64,000 nt of DNA from Schleiferiaceae bacterium (GCA_028357285.1 JAOMWM010000005.1:1-64000); one strand, 5' to 3'. Shown: positions 53,105 through 62,605, counted from the first letter of the stretch. The notes: generated from the sequence alone by a model not told the origin. A program made the numbers and translations.

Positions 53105-54183
53105 TATTTTAGGCTAGCAAAGGATTGTAGATAGTTCTCTGCCACATCTTCCCAATTAAAGTGTGCCTTAATGCGTTCGCGAGAAAGGCGTGCTTGCTCT
53201 GAGCGGATCTCTTCCGACGGACGTTGGGTAAGTAATCGCGTTAATGCGTCTTCGTCTTTCCATAAAGCACCTAATCCTCCCAGCACACTGGCGTTAAAAG
53301 GATTCTCATGGGCGAGAACAATAGATCCTGAACCCATAGCCTCTAATAATGCAGGATTAGTCCCACCTACGCTGTGGCCGTGCAGATAAAACGTTGCGCG
53401 CGTGCGCAGAGCATTAAGAACCGTTTTATCGTAAATAGTTCCTGCGTAAATAATGTTCGATTCGGGAAAAGTGGCTTTAAGTTTTCTGCCGTAGCGTGTT
53501 GTATAATCGCCAACAGTTACTATGGTTTCTCCGCTGTTTACCGCGGCATCCAGTATTTCAAATACGTGGTTATCGGGCTGTATGCGTCCAATATGGAGGT
53601 GGAAATTATCTGTCGGTAGGTGGTTGCGTTGTAAAATTTCTATGGCGTCGGCAGGTTCCTCTACAATTTCACTTCCGTAAGCGATAGTGGAAATGGGTAC
53701 TTTGTATTTACTGAGGTAGTTAGCAATCTCTGGATTGTCAGCAATTAAAAGTTTTGAGCGTTTCGCGGCCCGTCGCTCGCTCCATTTTAAAAAGGAAGAG
53801 AGTAGTCCGGCGTATTTGGCCCTTTGATGTTCTAAGCCGTCCATATTCGTAACCGTTTTATGCTTAGGCCAGAGAAAAGACCAGATACCACTCGTGGTAT
53901 ACCCCAACTGGAGTATAACGTCGAAATTCTTAGTTCTTGCATCAAGAATACAGAGGAGATCATAGATGAATTGGCCGGAAAGGCCAAGACGCTTTTCAGG
54001 ATTGAAAATGTGGCAAATCGCTACACCGTTCAACTCCGAAATTTTCTCTGGATGATTTCCGATAGTATAGACTACCACTTCGTGTCCCGCTTTCACCCAT
54101 AATGGCGCGGTTTGAGCGGCCATTTCTTCAAAGCCTCCGTATCGGTTTGGAATCCCCCTTGATCCTAGTACTGCAATCTTCAC
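53104..54183 (-). CDS. Glycosyltransferase with DUF1972 N-terminal domain
   Basis: The 359-residue protein starts with MKIAVLGSRGIPNRYGGFEE, the DUF1972 signature, and has the GT-B fold with a C-terminal GT4-type donor-binding region (HGHSVGGTNPALLEAMGSGS). DUF1972 enzymes add rhamnose or similar sugars to polysaccharide precursors in several capsule and O-antigen clusters; the sugar used here is unknown. It stands divergent from a seven-gene operon that may also modify glycans. No membrane helix is present. Confidence 0.9.
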   Translation of the reverse strand: MKIAVLGSRGIPNRYGGFEEMAAQTAPLWVKAGHEVVVYTIGNHPEKISELNGVAICHIFNPEKRLGLSGQFIYDLLCILDARTKNFDVILQLGYTTSGIWSFLWPKHKTVTNMDGLEHQRAKYAGLLSSFLKWSERRAAKRSKLLIADNPEIANYLSKYKVPISTIAYGSEIVEEPADAIEILQRNHLPTDNFHLHIGRIQPDNHVFEILDAAVNSGETIVTVGDYTTRYGRKLKATFPESNIIYAGTIYDKTVLNALRTRATFYLHGHSVGGTNPALLEAMGSGSIVLAHENPFNASVLGGLGALWKDEDALTRLLTQRPSEEIRSEQARLSRERIKAHFNWEDVAENYLQSFASLK

Positions 54184-54254
54184 GCGATAAAAGTAGGATA
54201 ATTCTTCGGTCTCTCTTAGCTTATTAGAGCCCCGTTAAAGAAAATAGTACAGTC

Positions 54255-54890
54255 ATGGAAAAACAATCTTTTTTTGAAGCATCGCAGCATTGGTCGCAGG
54301 CAAAGCTTTTGAGTTATATATTGAACGCCGGTGCCCAGTTTCAGGGTGTTGATGAGCTAGAATCCTCATTGAATGAATACTTTATCGACTTTAATAGAAT
54401 ACTTCAAGTAGATGAAGATGCGTTAAGAGAGATTAAAGGAATTGGACCGAAAAAAGCAAAACAGATTATGGCTGTTCTCGCCTTGCACCAAGCTTGGAGC
54501 ACTCCAAAGCCGCTAAAAGATGTGATACGGAAAAGTGCGGATGCGTATCAACATTTTAAAGGCCTAAAATTTCCAGCACATGAAGAGTTTCATGTTTTGT
54601 ATTTAAACCGTGCACACGCACCATTGGCTCGTCACCAATTATTTAAGGGAGGATTGACGGGTACTATAACGGATGTGCGGCTAATTCTAAAAAGGGCGTT
54701 GCATTGGAATGCTACAGCAATTATTGTCGCTCATAATCACCCGAGTGGATCGTTACAGCCCAGTGAAAATGATAAGCGGATGACTCGAAAATTAAGCGCT
54801 GCTGCAGATACTTTAGATATCAAGTTGCTGGACCACTTAATTGTGGCCGGTAGTGGCTACTTTAGCTTTTCAGATCAGGGATTATTATAA
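54255..54890 (+). CDS. radC: RadC-family JAB/MPN metalloprotein
   Basis: The 211-residue protein has an N-terminal helix-hairpin-helix-like region (IKGIGPKKAKQIMAVL) and a C-terminal MPN(+)-type domain with the metal motif HNHPSGSLQPSENDKRMT. RadC was once linked to DNA repair, but its function is now uncertain. The length is normal. It is the first gene of a run in which each next gene overlaps the one before; whether it belongs functionally to that operon is unclear. Confidence 0.93.
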   Translation: MEKQSFFEASQHWSQAKLLSYILNAGAQFQGVDELESSLNEYFIDFNRILQVDEDALREIKGIGPKKAKQIMAVLALHQAWSTPKPLKDVIRKSADAYQHFKGLKFPAHEEFHVLYLNRAHAPLARHQLFKGGLTGTITDVRLILKRALHWNATAIIVAHNHPSGSLQPSENDKRMTRKLSAAADTLDIKLLDHLIVAGSGYFSFSDQGLL

Positions 54891-56098
54891 TGGGAGCATT
54901 GGCCTACAGTCAGCGATGGGCTGCATTTTTTAAGAAGTACGACCATTGGCGTTATTTTTTTGCGGAGTGGAATAAAATCCTGTATCTAAAATCGTATCGC
55001 AAGCACCACACGACGAGTGCTCTTGAAAAGTCGTTGCATCACGGCGTACGTTGGTTAACGCACAGTATTTCAACAGGTTCGGATAGCGGTTCAGGTACCT
55101 ATTACCACCACAGCGGTTGGACGTCATCGTATCCTGAAACTACAGGATATATTATTCCGACACTTTTACGTTATGCTCAAAATGAAGAAGGTCCGTGGGC
55201 AAAAAACGCAGTATCTGTTGCATTGGAAGCTGGAAGTTGGCTGCTGGAAATACAGCATACAGACGGCGGTTGGCCGGGCGGCTACGTGCACCAAAAACGA
55301 GGCTCTGTGGTTTTCAATACTGGGCAAATTCTTCGTGGCATGCGTGCGCTTTATCTTTTTACAGGAGATGAAAAATACAAAGCGTCGGCACACCGAGCAA
55401 TCCTCTGGGTATGGAACCAGTTAGACGCTGAAGGTAAATTCTCTTCGAATGATTTCATGGGTGCGGTGCGTGTCTATGGCACCTATGTTGTAGCTCCTAT
55501 TTTAGAATGGTCGCAGCACTTTGAGGCAGATAAGAACGGTTGGGAAGCAAAGGCTCGATTACATTTAAATTGGGTGTTGACGCAGCAGCAGGATAACTTT
55601 TGGCTGGCTAATTGTGATAATACCGAACATAAAAACCACAAACCTATCATTCATACCATCGCCTATACACTCGATGGGTTGTTTGATTCCGGATGTCTAT
55701 TGAAGGATGAGAAGTATAAGAATGCGGCCATCGGTGGAGCAGAAATACTTGCGCAGAAATTTGTAGAACGTGAATTATTACACGGTAGATACGATAAGAG
55801 TTGGAATGGTTCGGAAGCCTTTATACCTACGGGCGGTGCTCAGTTGGCCATCCTTTGGCATAAAATCGCGAGGGCGGATACAAATGCTTTCTGGGCGGAA
55901 GAAGCACGGAGTAGTATGAATGTTTTACTTTCTGTTATTGCGACGAGTGGTGCCCGCACAGCGAAGGATGTCGGAGGTGCATTGCAAGGTTCTTTTCCCA
56001 TGTGGGGCAGGTACGAATCATTTGGTCTACCCAATTGGGCGACTAAATACATGGCAGATAGTTTGATGAATGAATTAAATTGGTCCAATGAGCGCTAG
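54890..56098 (+). CDS. Alpha/alpha-toroid protein, putative glycan or isoprenoid enzyme
   Basis: This 402-residue soluble protein shows repeated helical hairpins with Gly-Trp motifs (QHTDGGWPGGYVHQKRG, TGQILRGMRALY, FIPTGGAQLAILW) characteristic of (alpha/alpha)6 barrels such as unsaturated glycuronyl hydrolases, epimerases and squalene-cyclase-like folds. No signal peptide is present. Similar proteins are found in polysaccharide clusters of Bacteroidota. I cannot identify a catalytic residue or substrate. It shares one base with radC (TAATG) and 11 bases with the AAC(3)-like gene. Confidence 0.75.
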   Translation: MGALAYSQRWAAFFKKYDHWRYFFAEWNKILYLKSYRKHHTTSALEKSLHHGVRWLTHSISTGSDSGSGTYYHHSGWTSSYPETTGYIIPTLLRYAQNEEGPWAKNAVSVALEAGSWLLEIQHTDGGWPGGYVHQKRGSVVFNTGQILRGMRALYLFTGDEKYKASAHRAILWVWNQLDAEGKFSSNDFMGAVRVYGTYVVAPILEWSQHFEADKNGWEAKARLHLNWVLTQQQDNFWLANCDNTEHKNHKPIIHTIAYTLDGLFDSGCLLKDEKYKNAAIGGAEILAQKFVERELLHGRYDKSWNGSEAFIPTGGAQLAILWHKIARADTNAFWAEEARSSMNVLLSVIATSGARTAKDVGGALQGSFPMWGRYESFGLPNWATKYMADSLMNELNWSNER

Positions 56099-56987
56099 AG
56101 ATATTTTAAGATCCTTAATTCCTTCCGCTGTTTTAGCTTGGAACCGCCGTCGTAAAAAAGACCAGGTGCGAAAGGCACTCACAAACAAGAAAAATTCAGG
56201 TGAGACCTGGACGAAAGAGCGTTTGGTAGATTCATTGCGTAAAGCAGGGGTAAAAGAGGGTGCAGATCTATTAGTGCATAGTTCGATGAGTGCTATAGGT
56301 TACGTCGAAGGAGGGCCCAAAACTGTGGTTGACGCACTGCGTGAAGTCATAGGTCCTAATGCTAATCTCCTCATGCCTACTAGTCCAGTAACGACGCTTC
56401 AAGCGATGCATCCGCTAGATGTATTTAACGTAGTTGAAACCCCAAGTAAAATGGGTGCGATAACAGAATACTTTCGAACGCAGGTTGCCACTGAGCGCAG
56501 TGCCCATCCGTTAGAGCCCGTTGCTGTGGATGGACCGGATGCCTTAATGTATGTGAAAGGGCACCATACGGATGGAACACCATACGGACAACAAAGTCCA
56601 TGGATGAAACATTTAGATAGGGGTGGGCAGTTACTCTACATTGGTACTACACTGATCAACAGCGGTACCAGTTTACACGCAGTTGAAGATGCAATTGGAT
56701 GGAAATCGTTTTCATTTCCTATCTATTTAGGAGGCAGTAAGGCTTTTCCGATACAATTGAAAGACGGCAGAAACGTTACTGTGGTAACAAAATGCCACAA
56801 TCCAGAAGTGAGTGCACTTCGTCTGTGCGACGGTCTAATACCGTTACTCGAAACAAAAGGTGCCCTTACTCGTGTTACTGTTGGGGAAGCAACATCTTTG
56901 CTGGCGGATGCTAAGGCCTTTAAAAAGGTTTTACTGGACGCTTATAAGGAGAATGGAACAACTATGTATACGCCACAAGGCTCATGA
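56088..56987 (+). CDS. AAC(3)-fold N-acetyltransferase, probably a sugar N-acylase
   Basis: The 299-residue protein belongs to the antibiotic N-acetyltransferase AAC(3) fold: LLVHSSMSAIGYVEGG (acetyl-CoA site), LLMPTSPVTT, the ERSAHPLEPVAVDG motif with catalytic His, and LLYIGTTLINSGTSLHAVEDAIG. Members in surface-glycan clusters are thought to acylate amino sugars, and the context here supports that reading over aminoglycoside resistance. It is tightly overlapped by the genes on each side. Confidence 0.85.
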   Translation: MSARDILRSLIPSAVLAWNRRRKKDQVRKALTNKKNSGETWTKERLVDSLRKAGVKEGADLLVHSSMSAIGYVEGGPKTVVDALREVIGPNANLLMPTSPVTTLQAMHPLDVFNVVETPSKMGAITEYFRTQVATERSAHPLEPVAVDGPDALMYVKGHHTDGTPYGQQSPWMKHLDRGGQLLYIGTTLINSGTSLHAVEDAIGWKSFSFPIYLGGSKAFPIQLKDGRNVTVVTKCHNPEVSALRLCDGLIPLLETKGALTRVTVGEATSLLADAKAFKKVLLDAYKENGTTMYTPQGS

Positions 56988-57697
56988 AAAATATACTACT
57001 AACAGGTGGCGGTGGCGGCATTGCTAAAGCCATTGCCGCTTTATTGGCTGCTGAACCGTTCCGATTACTGTTAACCACACGGGCGGGAGATGCACTTAAA
57101 ACGTTTTGCAAAGAAAACGATATACATGCTGAGGTCTTCAGTGCGGACCTCACATGCCAAGAGGATGTGGAAGCCCTCTTTGATTGGACTGAAACTTTTG
57201 GCGGTATAGATGTATTAATAAATAATGCGGGTATTTCTCATGCGGCGGCCTCTTGGAAGCTTACGGCTGACGAATTACATCGTTTGATGGAAGTTAATTT
57301 TTACAGTGCAGTACGCTGTACACAACTGGCCCTTCAAGGCATGCGAGTAAAAGGCTATGGCAGAATCATTTCTGTGAGCTCTGTAGTTGCGCATAAACCT
57401 GCTTTTGGCACCAGTGCCTACACGGCATCAAAAAGTGCGCTTGAAGGTTATATGCGCGGCGTGGCGTTGGACGTATCAACTCAAGGAATCACGGCAAACA
57501 CCATTGCCTTTGGATACATGAATGCCGGCATGTTAAATGATGTACCACAGCACATACTAGATGAAATCAGAGAAGGTATACCACAAGACCATTTCGGACG
57601 ACCTGAGCAGATTGTCGCAGCCATACGGTATTTGATAGAAAGCGAATATACTACGGGGCAAACCCTTCACATAAACGGCGGTCAATGGATGCCGTAA
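56984..57697 (+). CDS. Short-chain dehydrogenase/reductase
   Basis: The 237-residue NAD(P)-dependent oxidoreductase has the GGGGGIAKAIA Rossmann loop (a Gly-rich variant of TGxxxGxG), NNAGISHAAASW and the catalytic Ser/Tyr/Lys set in ISVSSVV and SAYTASKSALEGY. It resembles FabG-type 3-oxoacyl reductases, but its position among glycan-modification genes suggests an oxidation or reduction step on a sugar or lipid intermediate. It overlaps the preceding gene by four bases (ATGA). Confidence 0.9.
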   Translation: MKNILLTGGGGGIAKAIAALLAAEPFRLLLTTRAGDALKTFCKENDIHAEVFSADLTCQEDVEALFDWTETFGGIDVLINNAGISHAAASWKLTADELHRLMEVNFYSAVRCTQLALQGMRVKGYGRIISVSSVVAHKPAFGTSAYTASKSALEGYMRGVALDVSTQGITANTIAFGYMNAGMLNDVPQHILDEIREGIPQDHFGRPEQIVAAIRYLIESEYTTGQTLHINGGQWMP

Positions 57698-58980
57698 TAG
57701 CGCTTTATACTTCACAGCTTACGCCTCGGTTTAAATGGGCGGCCAAGGTGTTTTTTAAAAACGCTATGCGGCTTGATTTGGTCATCTATACCTCAGAAGA
57801 AGCCTTTGAAGTAGCGGAAGGAATCAAAGTGAATTACTCACCTGAGATGCGTCAAGACGCTTTTAATATTAGTCCTCATGGTTTACTGTGGGAACACGAG
57901 ATATCAGATCAAGAATTCTATACTTCAGCTTGGGAAGGAATGCCTGTTTTGTGCCAACGTCAGATTGGTGATCTTCCTTTTGATCCGTTAGCAGCAACGT
58001 TTTACCTCGTATCCCGTTACGAGGAATATTTGCCTTTTATTCCTGACGAACACGGACGGTTTCCGGCAAAGCAGAGTTTTGCATTTAGCAACGGCTTTTT
58101 GGAGCGACCGCTCGTTGGAGAGTGGGCACTTGTGGTAGGAAAACGTTTACTGGGTGCCGATTTCGAATTGGTCCAAAATTACGACTACCTCACCACGGTG
58201 GATATCGACAATCTTTTTGCTTACAAGGGTAAGGGCGCCCTCCGCACTATAGGAGCACTAGGGAAGGACCTGCGCAGAGCTTCTTTTGGCAAACTCAAGG
58301 AACGTATATCTACACTTTTTAATCTTCGACGCGATCCCTATGATACGTTTCGAAAGCAGCGCAATTGGAATAAGACGCACGGGATTAAGGCTATTTATTT
58401 CATGCTTTTTGCGCCCTTTGGACCAAAAGATAGAAATATAAGTCCGCATAGTACCGAAGCGGCAGTAAAGCTCCGTGAGATTGCGGATTGGTCAACTGTA
58501 GGCATACATCCCAGCTACGCTTCGAATAGCGATGCTGAGAAGGTTCAAAGTGAGCGTTTTCAGCTCCAAGAAGTTTTAAGAAGGCCAGTGACGCATTCAA
58601 GGCAGCACTACTTGAGGATGCGTACCCCGCATACGTTCCGGAATTTAGTGGATTTAGGTGTAAAAGAAGAACACAGTATGGGGTATACCTATACTCCGGG
58701 TTTCAGGTCGAGCATGGCATCTTCTTATACCTTTTATGATTTAGAAATGGAGGCGGAATTACCGCTGCTTATCAGACCATTCGCCTTTATGGACATCACT
58801 TACGCACATTTGAATCCAGAGGAGGCTACGGACGAAATGAAGCAATGGATCCCAAGAGTTAAAGAGGTCGGCGGTACGCTCATATCAGTGTGGCACAATA
58901 GAACTTTCTCAGAACACGAGGCGCAGTGGAAAGGCTGGCCCGAAACCTATAAATCATTTATACATGCCGCTCAACCTTAG
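57685..58980 (+). CDS. Polysaccharide deacetylase-like protein with DUF7033-type N-terminus
   Basis: The 431-residue protein has an N-terminal alpha/beta domain and a C-terminal NodB-like deacetylase fold. Metal-site candidates are Asp in TTVDIDNLFAYKG, His in STVGIHPSYASNS and a distal SVWHNRTF motif; arginine-rich RMRTPHTFRN and YTPGFRSS fill the other active-site positions. The family is common in Bacteroidota and probably acts on a polysaccharide or lipid-linked sugar. No signal peptide is seen, so the reaction would be cytoplasmic. It overlaps the SDR gene by 13 bases and the next gene by 17. Confidence 0.82.
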   Translation: MDAVIALYTSQLTPRFKWAAKVFFKNAMRLDLVIYTSEEAFEVAEGIKVNYSPEMRQDAFNISPHGLLWEHEISDQEFYTSAWEGMPVLCQRQIGDLPFDPLAATFYLVSRYEEYLPFIPDEHGRFPAKQSFAFSNGFLERPLVGEWALVVGKRLLGADFELVQNYDYLTTVDIDNLFAYKGKGALRTIGALGKDLRRASFGKLKERISTLFNLRRDPYDTFRKQRNWNKTHGIKAIYFMLFAPFGPKDRNISPHSTEAAVKLREIADWSTVGIHPSYASNSDAEKVQSERFQLQEVLRRPVTHSRQHYLRMRTPHTFRNLVDLGVKEEHSMGYTYTPGFRSSMASSYTFYDLEMEAELPLLIRPFAFMDITYAHLNPEEATDEMKQWIPRVKEVGGTLISVWHNRTFSEHEAQWKGWPETYKSFIHAAQP

Positions 58981-59896
58981 GTATTTAGAACATAACGAAA
59001 TTGATTTTGAGCGATGGGATCGATGCGTTGGTGCACGCAATAAACCGCAACCTTATGGTTTTAGCTGGTATTTGAATTGGGTAGCTCCGGGCTGGACAGC
59101 GGTAGTTTATGGTGATTATGAAGCCGTTTTACCGGTATTCCCCAAAGCAAAAAAGGGCTTTACTTTTACAACACGTCCTTACGGTACGCAGGCACTGGGG
59201 CCTTTCGCAACTATTCCGTTAAGCGCAGAATGGACCCAAGATTTTATTGAACGCGCCATGGCTGAGGTTCAGTACGGTGAGTTCTTTATTTCTCCAGAGG
59301 TACCGCGTCCTTCACATTGGACTGGGCAAACTTTTTCAAACTTTGTGTTGAACACGAATACCTCCTATGAGAATTTAAAAGCTGGGTACACTTCACAGAC
59401 GAAACGAAATTTAAAAAAGGCTGAAAAGGCGAAATTAGATTTTGGGAATTGGCCTACGGTGCAAGATTTGATCAGATTGTGGCAAAATACGACGCAAGAG
59501 CGTACGCAGATCACCGATGAAAACATGCACAGCTTGGGTAAAGTTTTGGAGTTTTGTGTGTATCAGAAGCGAGGACAGATACTAGCAGCCTATGGAGAGG
59601 GAAACAGTTTAGTCGCAGGCCAATTTTGGGTGCAGTGGCAAGGCCGTTCCACCTTATTGCTAAATGCGAGTACCTCCGACGGTAAAGCGATCGGGGCACC
59701 AACATTACTTATAGATCAAATGATACAATCAAAGTCAGGATTAGACCATTGCATCGATTTTGAAGGAAGCAGCATACCTGGACTTGCGCGCTTTTATCAA
59801 GGATTTGGTGCATCCGATACACCTTTTTATTTCCATGTAGATAACCGATTGCCCTGGTGGTCAAAATGGATGAAACCTAAAACAACCCGTTCGTGA
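58964..59896 (+). CDS. FemAB/GNAT-like acyl- or aminoacyltransferase
   Basis: This 310-residue protein shows the duplicated GNAT-like layout of FemAB/CelD-type transferases. The N-terminal half has PYGFSWYLNWVAPGW, then the linker TSQTKRNLKKAEK with the conserved Arg-Asn-x-Lys-Lys pattern, then a second domain with a Gly-Gln acceptor strand (NSLVAGQFWVQWQGRSTLLLN, read in part) and a final FEGSSIPGLARFYQGFGA motif. FemAB-like enzymes add an amino acid or acyl group to peptidoglycan or to exopolysaccharide sugars; the latter fits the neighbours. It overlaps the next gene by four bases (GTGA). Confidence 0.75.
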   Translation: MPLNLRYLEHNEIDFERWDRCVGARNKPQPYGFSWYLNWVAPGWTAVVYGDYEAVLPVFPKAKKGFTFTTRPYGTQALGPFATIPLSAEWTQDFIERAMAEVQYGEFFISPEVPRPSHWTGQTFSNFVLNTNTSYENLKAGYTSQTKRNLKKAEKAKLDFGNWPTVQDLIRLWQNTTQERTQITDENMHSLGKVLEFCVYQKRGQILAAYGEGNSLVAGQFWVQWQGRSTLLLNASTSDGKAIGAPTLLIDQMIQSKSGLDHCIDFEGSSIPGLARFYQGFGASDTPFYFHVDNRLPWWSKWMKPKTTRS

Positions 59897-60588
59897 AGTA
59901 CAAACATTTATTTTTTGACTGGGATCATACCCTATGGGATTTTGAAAAGAATTCCGAGATGTCTCTTCGAACTCTTTTTGATGACTTAGGCTTGCAAGCG
60001 CTAGGTATGCCTTCTTTTGAACTGTTTTTTGAGAAATACATAACGATTAATGATTTGAAATGGGATTTGTACCGTCAAGGTAAAATCACCAAGCAAGGTC
60101 TGCGTGAATCTCGTTTTCAAGAAACCTTTGCACACTTTGGCGTTAAGGCGGATGATGTGGCTTGGGCGCTGGAGACCCGATACATTGATGAAACCCCGTA
60201 TCAAAATCATTTGATTAATGGTGCCCGGGAATTGCTGGAAACCCTTAAAGCTCGCGGCTACCGCATGCACATCATTACCAACGGCTTCCATGAAAGCCAA
60301 AACATAAAATTCGCTGAAAGTGGACTGGAGCCGATGTTCGATGTTTTATTGTGTAGTGATCAGGTTGGCGTAAATAAGCCGGATGCGAAGATTTTCCGTC
60401 GTGCGCTGCAACTTGCGGGCGCCGAACGTAAAGAGAGCCTAATGATTGGTGATAACCTCATTGCGGATTGCGTCGGAGCCCGCGAGCAAGGTATTGATCA
60501 AGTCTTCTACAATCCGAAACGAATAAAACACACCGAAAAAGTCACTTACGAGATTGAAGATTTAAAGGAGTTGTTGGGCATCGTATAG
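59893..60588 (+). CDS. yjjG: YjjG-type HAD phosphatase (noncanonical pyrimidine nucleotidase)
   Basis: The 231-residue HAD enzyme starts with MKYKHLFFDWDHTLWDFEKN, where Asp-x-Asp-x-Thr holds the phospho-Asp nucleophile, and has the second motif (HIITNGF), a KP-containing third motif (VGVNKPDAKIF) and GDNLIADCVGA as the fourth. E. coli YjjG hydrolyses noncanonical pyrimidine nucleoside monophosphates. The start is GTG in a four-base overlap with the FemAB-like gene, so it is translated from the same message. Its link to the rest of the operon is uncertain. Confidence 0.88.
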   Translation: MKYKHLFFDWDHTLWDFEKNSEMSLRTLFDDLGLQALGMPSFELFFEKYITINDLKWDLYRQGKITKQGLRESRFQETFAHFGVKADDVAWALETRYIDETPYQNHLINGARELLETLKARGYRMHIITNGFHESQNIKFAESGLEPMFDVLLCSDQVGVNKPDAKIFRRALQLAGAERKESLMIGDNLIADCVGAREQGIDQVFYNPKRIKHTEKVTYEIEDLKELLGIV

Positions 60589-60653
60589 ACCGTTTGCCCG
60601 TGGTGCCGCACAAAACATCATCTCCTGTTTTACCAAATTAAACCAAGCAAAAC

Positions 60654-61514
60654 ATGCCAGTAGTACGCGCTTTACCTGCCTATGAAGTGATGATGGGAGA
60701 CCACCCATTAAAACAACCCTTACCTACACAAAGTATAGCTCAAATTGATCCCTTTTTATTGATACACCACCATGCGAATCATGTTCCAACGGGAACTGAT
60801 CGTTGGAATGCAGGCGTCGGTCCACATCCACATCGAGGCTTTTCTCCCGTTACCTTTATGTGGTCAGGCGGTGTTCACCATAGAGACAGCCGTGGGAATA
60901 ATAGCGTGGTTGATGACGGCGGTGTACAATGGATGGATGCTGGACTGGGTATCATTCACAGCGAACGTCCGCCGGTAAAATTAGCCGAAGAAGGCGGTAT
61001 GCAGGAGATCATTCAAATCTGGATCAATACGCCAAGCGCACGAAAGATGGACGAGCCGAAATACATGCCGTTGCAAAAAGATGAAATGCCGGAGGTTCCT
61101 GGCCATCCTGATTTGCGGATTACTTCTGGAACCCCTGTCGTTGAGGCATCCGAAGGCCCATTGAAATCTTCGTATCCCATTACTGCTGCGCACGGTGCAA
61201 TGGAGGCTGATATTGCTACGACCTTTGAGGTAAAATCCGGTGAAAACGGTTTGTTGTATTTGCTTGATGGCACAGGACATTTAGAGGGATACGGTTTGAT
61301 TGAAGCCCATATGTTGTACCAACTTAATGCAGGCACGTATAAGTTTACTCCTTCTGAAAAGACGAAGGTGTTCTTTATCGCTGCAGCACCCATCAATGAG
61401 AAGGTGGAGAGCTATGGGCCTTTCGTGATGACGAATCAGACAGAGATTATGGAAGCCATGCGCGATTACCAGCAAGGAAAAATGGGCTTTTTATTAGAAC
61501 GCGATTTACCGTAA
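60654..61514 (+). CDS. Pirin family protein
   Basis: The 286-residue double-cupin protein has metal-binding histidines in GPHPHRGFSPVTFMWSG and HRDSRGNNSVVDDGG and a further VQWMDAGLGIIHSERPP motif, a clear pirin signature. Bacterial pirins have been reported as quercetinases or as redox-sensing regulators, but no target is evident here. It stands alone, 65 bases after yjjG, with no obvious promoter box. Confidence 0.93.
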   Translation: MPVVRALPAYEVMMGDHPLKQPLPTQSIAQIDPFLLIHHHANHVPTGTDRWNAGVGPHPHRGFSPVTFMWSGGVHHRDSRGNNSVVDDGGVQWMDAGLGIIHSERPPVKLAEEGGMQEIIQIWINTPSARKMDEPKYMPLQKDEMPEVPGHPDLRITSGTPVVEASEGPLKSSYPITAAHGAMEADIATTFEVKSGENGLLYLLDGTGHLEGYGLIEAHMLYQLNAGTYKFTPSEKTKVFFIAAAPINEKVESYGPFVMTNQTEIMEAMRDYQQGKMGFLLERDLP

Positions 61515-61543
61515 TTCGATGCCGTGAGCCAATTGGCCTCTCG

Positions 61544-61551
61544 TATCTTTG
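61544..61551 (+). promoter_or_regulatory. -7 box TATCTTTG next to the rlmN start
   Basis: An exact TAnnTTTG match ends four bases before the rlmN GTG, again predicting a leaderless or nearly leaderless transcript, as at ctaB and lnt. Confidence 0.55.
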
Positions 61552-61555
61552 CCTT

Positions 61556-62605
61556 GTGGGAGAAATTAAAAAAGACATTCGTACGCTGAGTCAAGAGGGC
61601 ATAATCGCCTTCTTTGAATCGCACGGTGAAAAGGCCTTTCGAGCGAAGCAGGTCTATCAATGGCTGTGGCAAAAAAGTGCAAATAGCTTCGAAGAAATGA
61701 CGAATCTCAGCAAGGCCACACGCGAATTGTTGAATGCTCATTTCGAATTCAAGCAGTTGGAGGTGGATGTCATGCAACAGTCGAATGACGGCACCATTAA
61801 GAATGCTGTGAAGTTACACGATGGTGCCTTCGTTGAATCCGTATTGATCCCCACAGATAAGCGCATTACGGCATGTGTGAGCTCGCAGGTTGGGTGCAGT
61901 TTAGACTGTACGTTCTGCGCGACAGCAGGATTGAAGCGTATGCGAAATTTAGATCCTGATGAAATCTACGATCAAGTTGTGGTGATTGACCGTCAAGGCA
62001 AAGAACACTTCGGCAGGCCTTTGACGAATATTGTTTTTATGGGGATGGGCGAACCGCTGCTAAACTACAATAACGTTCTCGCAGCCATTGATAAAATTAC
62101 GGACCCAAAAGGGTTGGGTATGTCCCCAAAGCGCATCACTCTGAGCACGATCGGAGTGCCGAAGCTAATCAAGAAAATGGCCGATGATGGTGTCCGATTC
62201 GGTCTTGCCATTTCACTTCATAGTGCCATAGAAGAAAAACGCGCGAAATTGATGCCTTTAGCCCATCGTAGTACTACACTGGTGGATTTACGCGAAAGTT
62301 TACAGTACTGGTATGCGAAGACCGGCCGCGGCGTCACGTTTGAATATGTGATTTGGCGCGATATCAACGATACCGAAGAAGATGCCGTTGCATTGGCAAA
62401 ATTCTGTGGTGCCATTCCTACAAAAGTGAACATCATTCAGTACAACCCGATTGATAACGGCCCCTATACACAAGCATCTCAATCTGCTGTGGATATGTAC
62501 AAACGCATATTAGAGGAACGTCGTATAGTCGCAACAGTGCGTCATTCACGCGGTCAGGATATTGACGCGGCATGCGGTCAATTGGCGAATAAAACCGAAG
62601 CATAG
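61556..62605 (+). CDS. rlmN: 23S rRNA (adenine(2503)-C2)-methyltransferase RlmN
   Basis: The 349-residue radical-SAM enzyme methylates A2503 of 23S rRNA and A37 of some tRNAs. The iron-sulfur cluster Cys triad is Cys114, Cys118 and Cys121 (CxxxCxxC in GCSLDCTFCATAG); the second catalytic Cys lies in the C-terminal DAACGQLANK. The start is GTG at 61556, placed directly after a -7 box. Length is normal. Confidence 0.97.
   Translation: MGEIKKDIRTLSQEGIIAFFESHGEKAFRAKQVYQWLWQKSANSFEEMTNLSKATRELLNAHFEFKQLEVDVMQQSNDGTIKNAVKLHDGAFVESVLIPTDKRITACVSSQVGCSLDCTFCATAGLKRMRNLDPDEIYDQVVVIDRQGKEHFGRPLTNIVFMGMGEPLLNYNNVLAAIDKITDPKGLGMSPKRITLSTIGVPKLIKKMADDGVRFGLAISLHSAIEEKRAKLMPLAHRSTTLVDLRESLQYWYAKTGRGVTFEYVIWRDINDTEEDAVALAKFCGAIPTKVNIIQYNPIDNGPYTQASQSAVDMYKRILEERRIVATVRHSRGQDIDAACGQLANKTEA

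Noticed and set aside
56088..56987. Reading the AAC(3)-fold gene as an aminoglycoside resistance gene
   Set aside because: It lies in an overlapping operon with deacetylase, SDR and FemAB-like genes, which fits sugar acylation better; no mobile element or resistance context is present.
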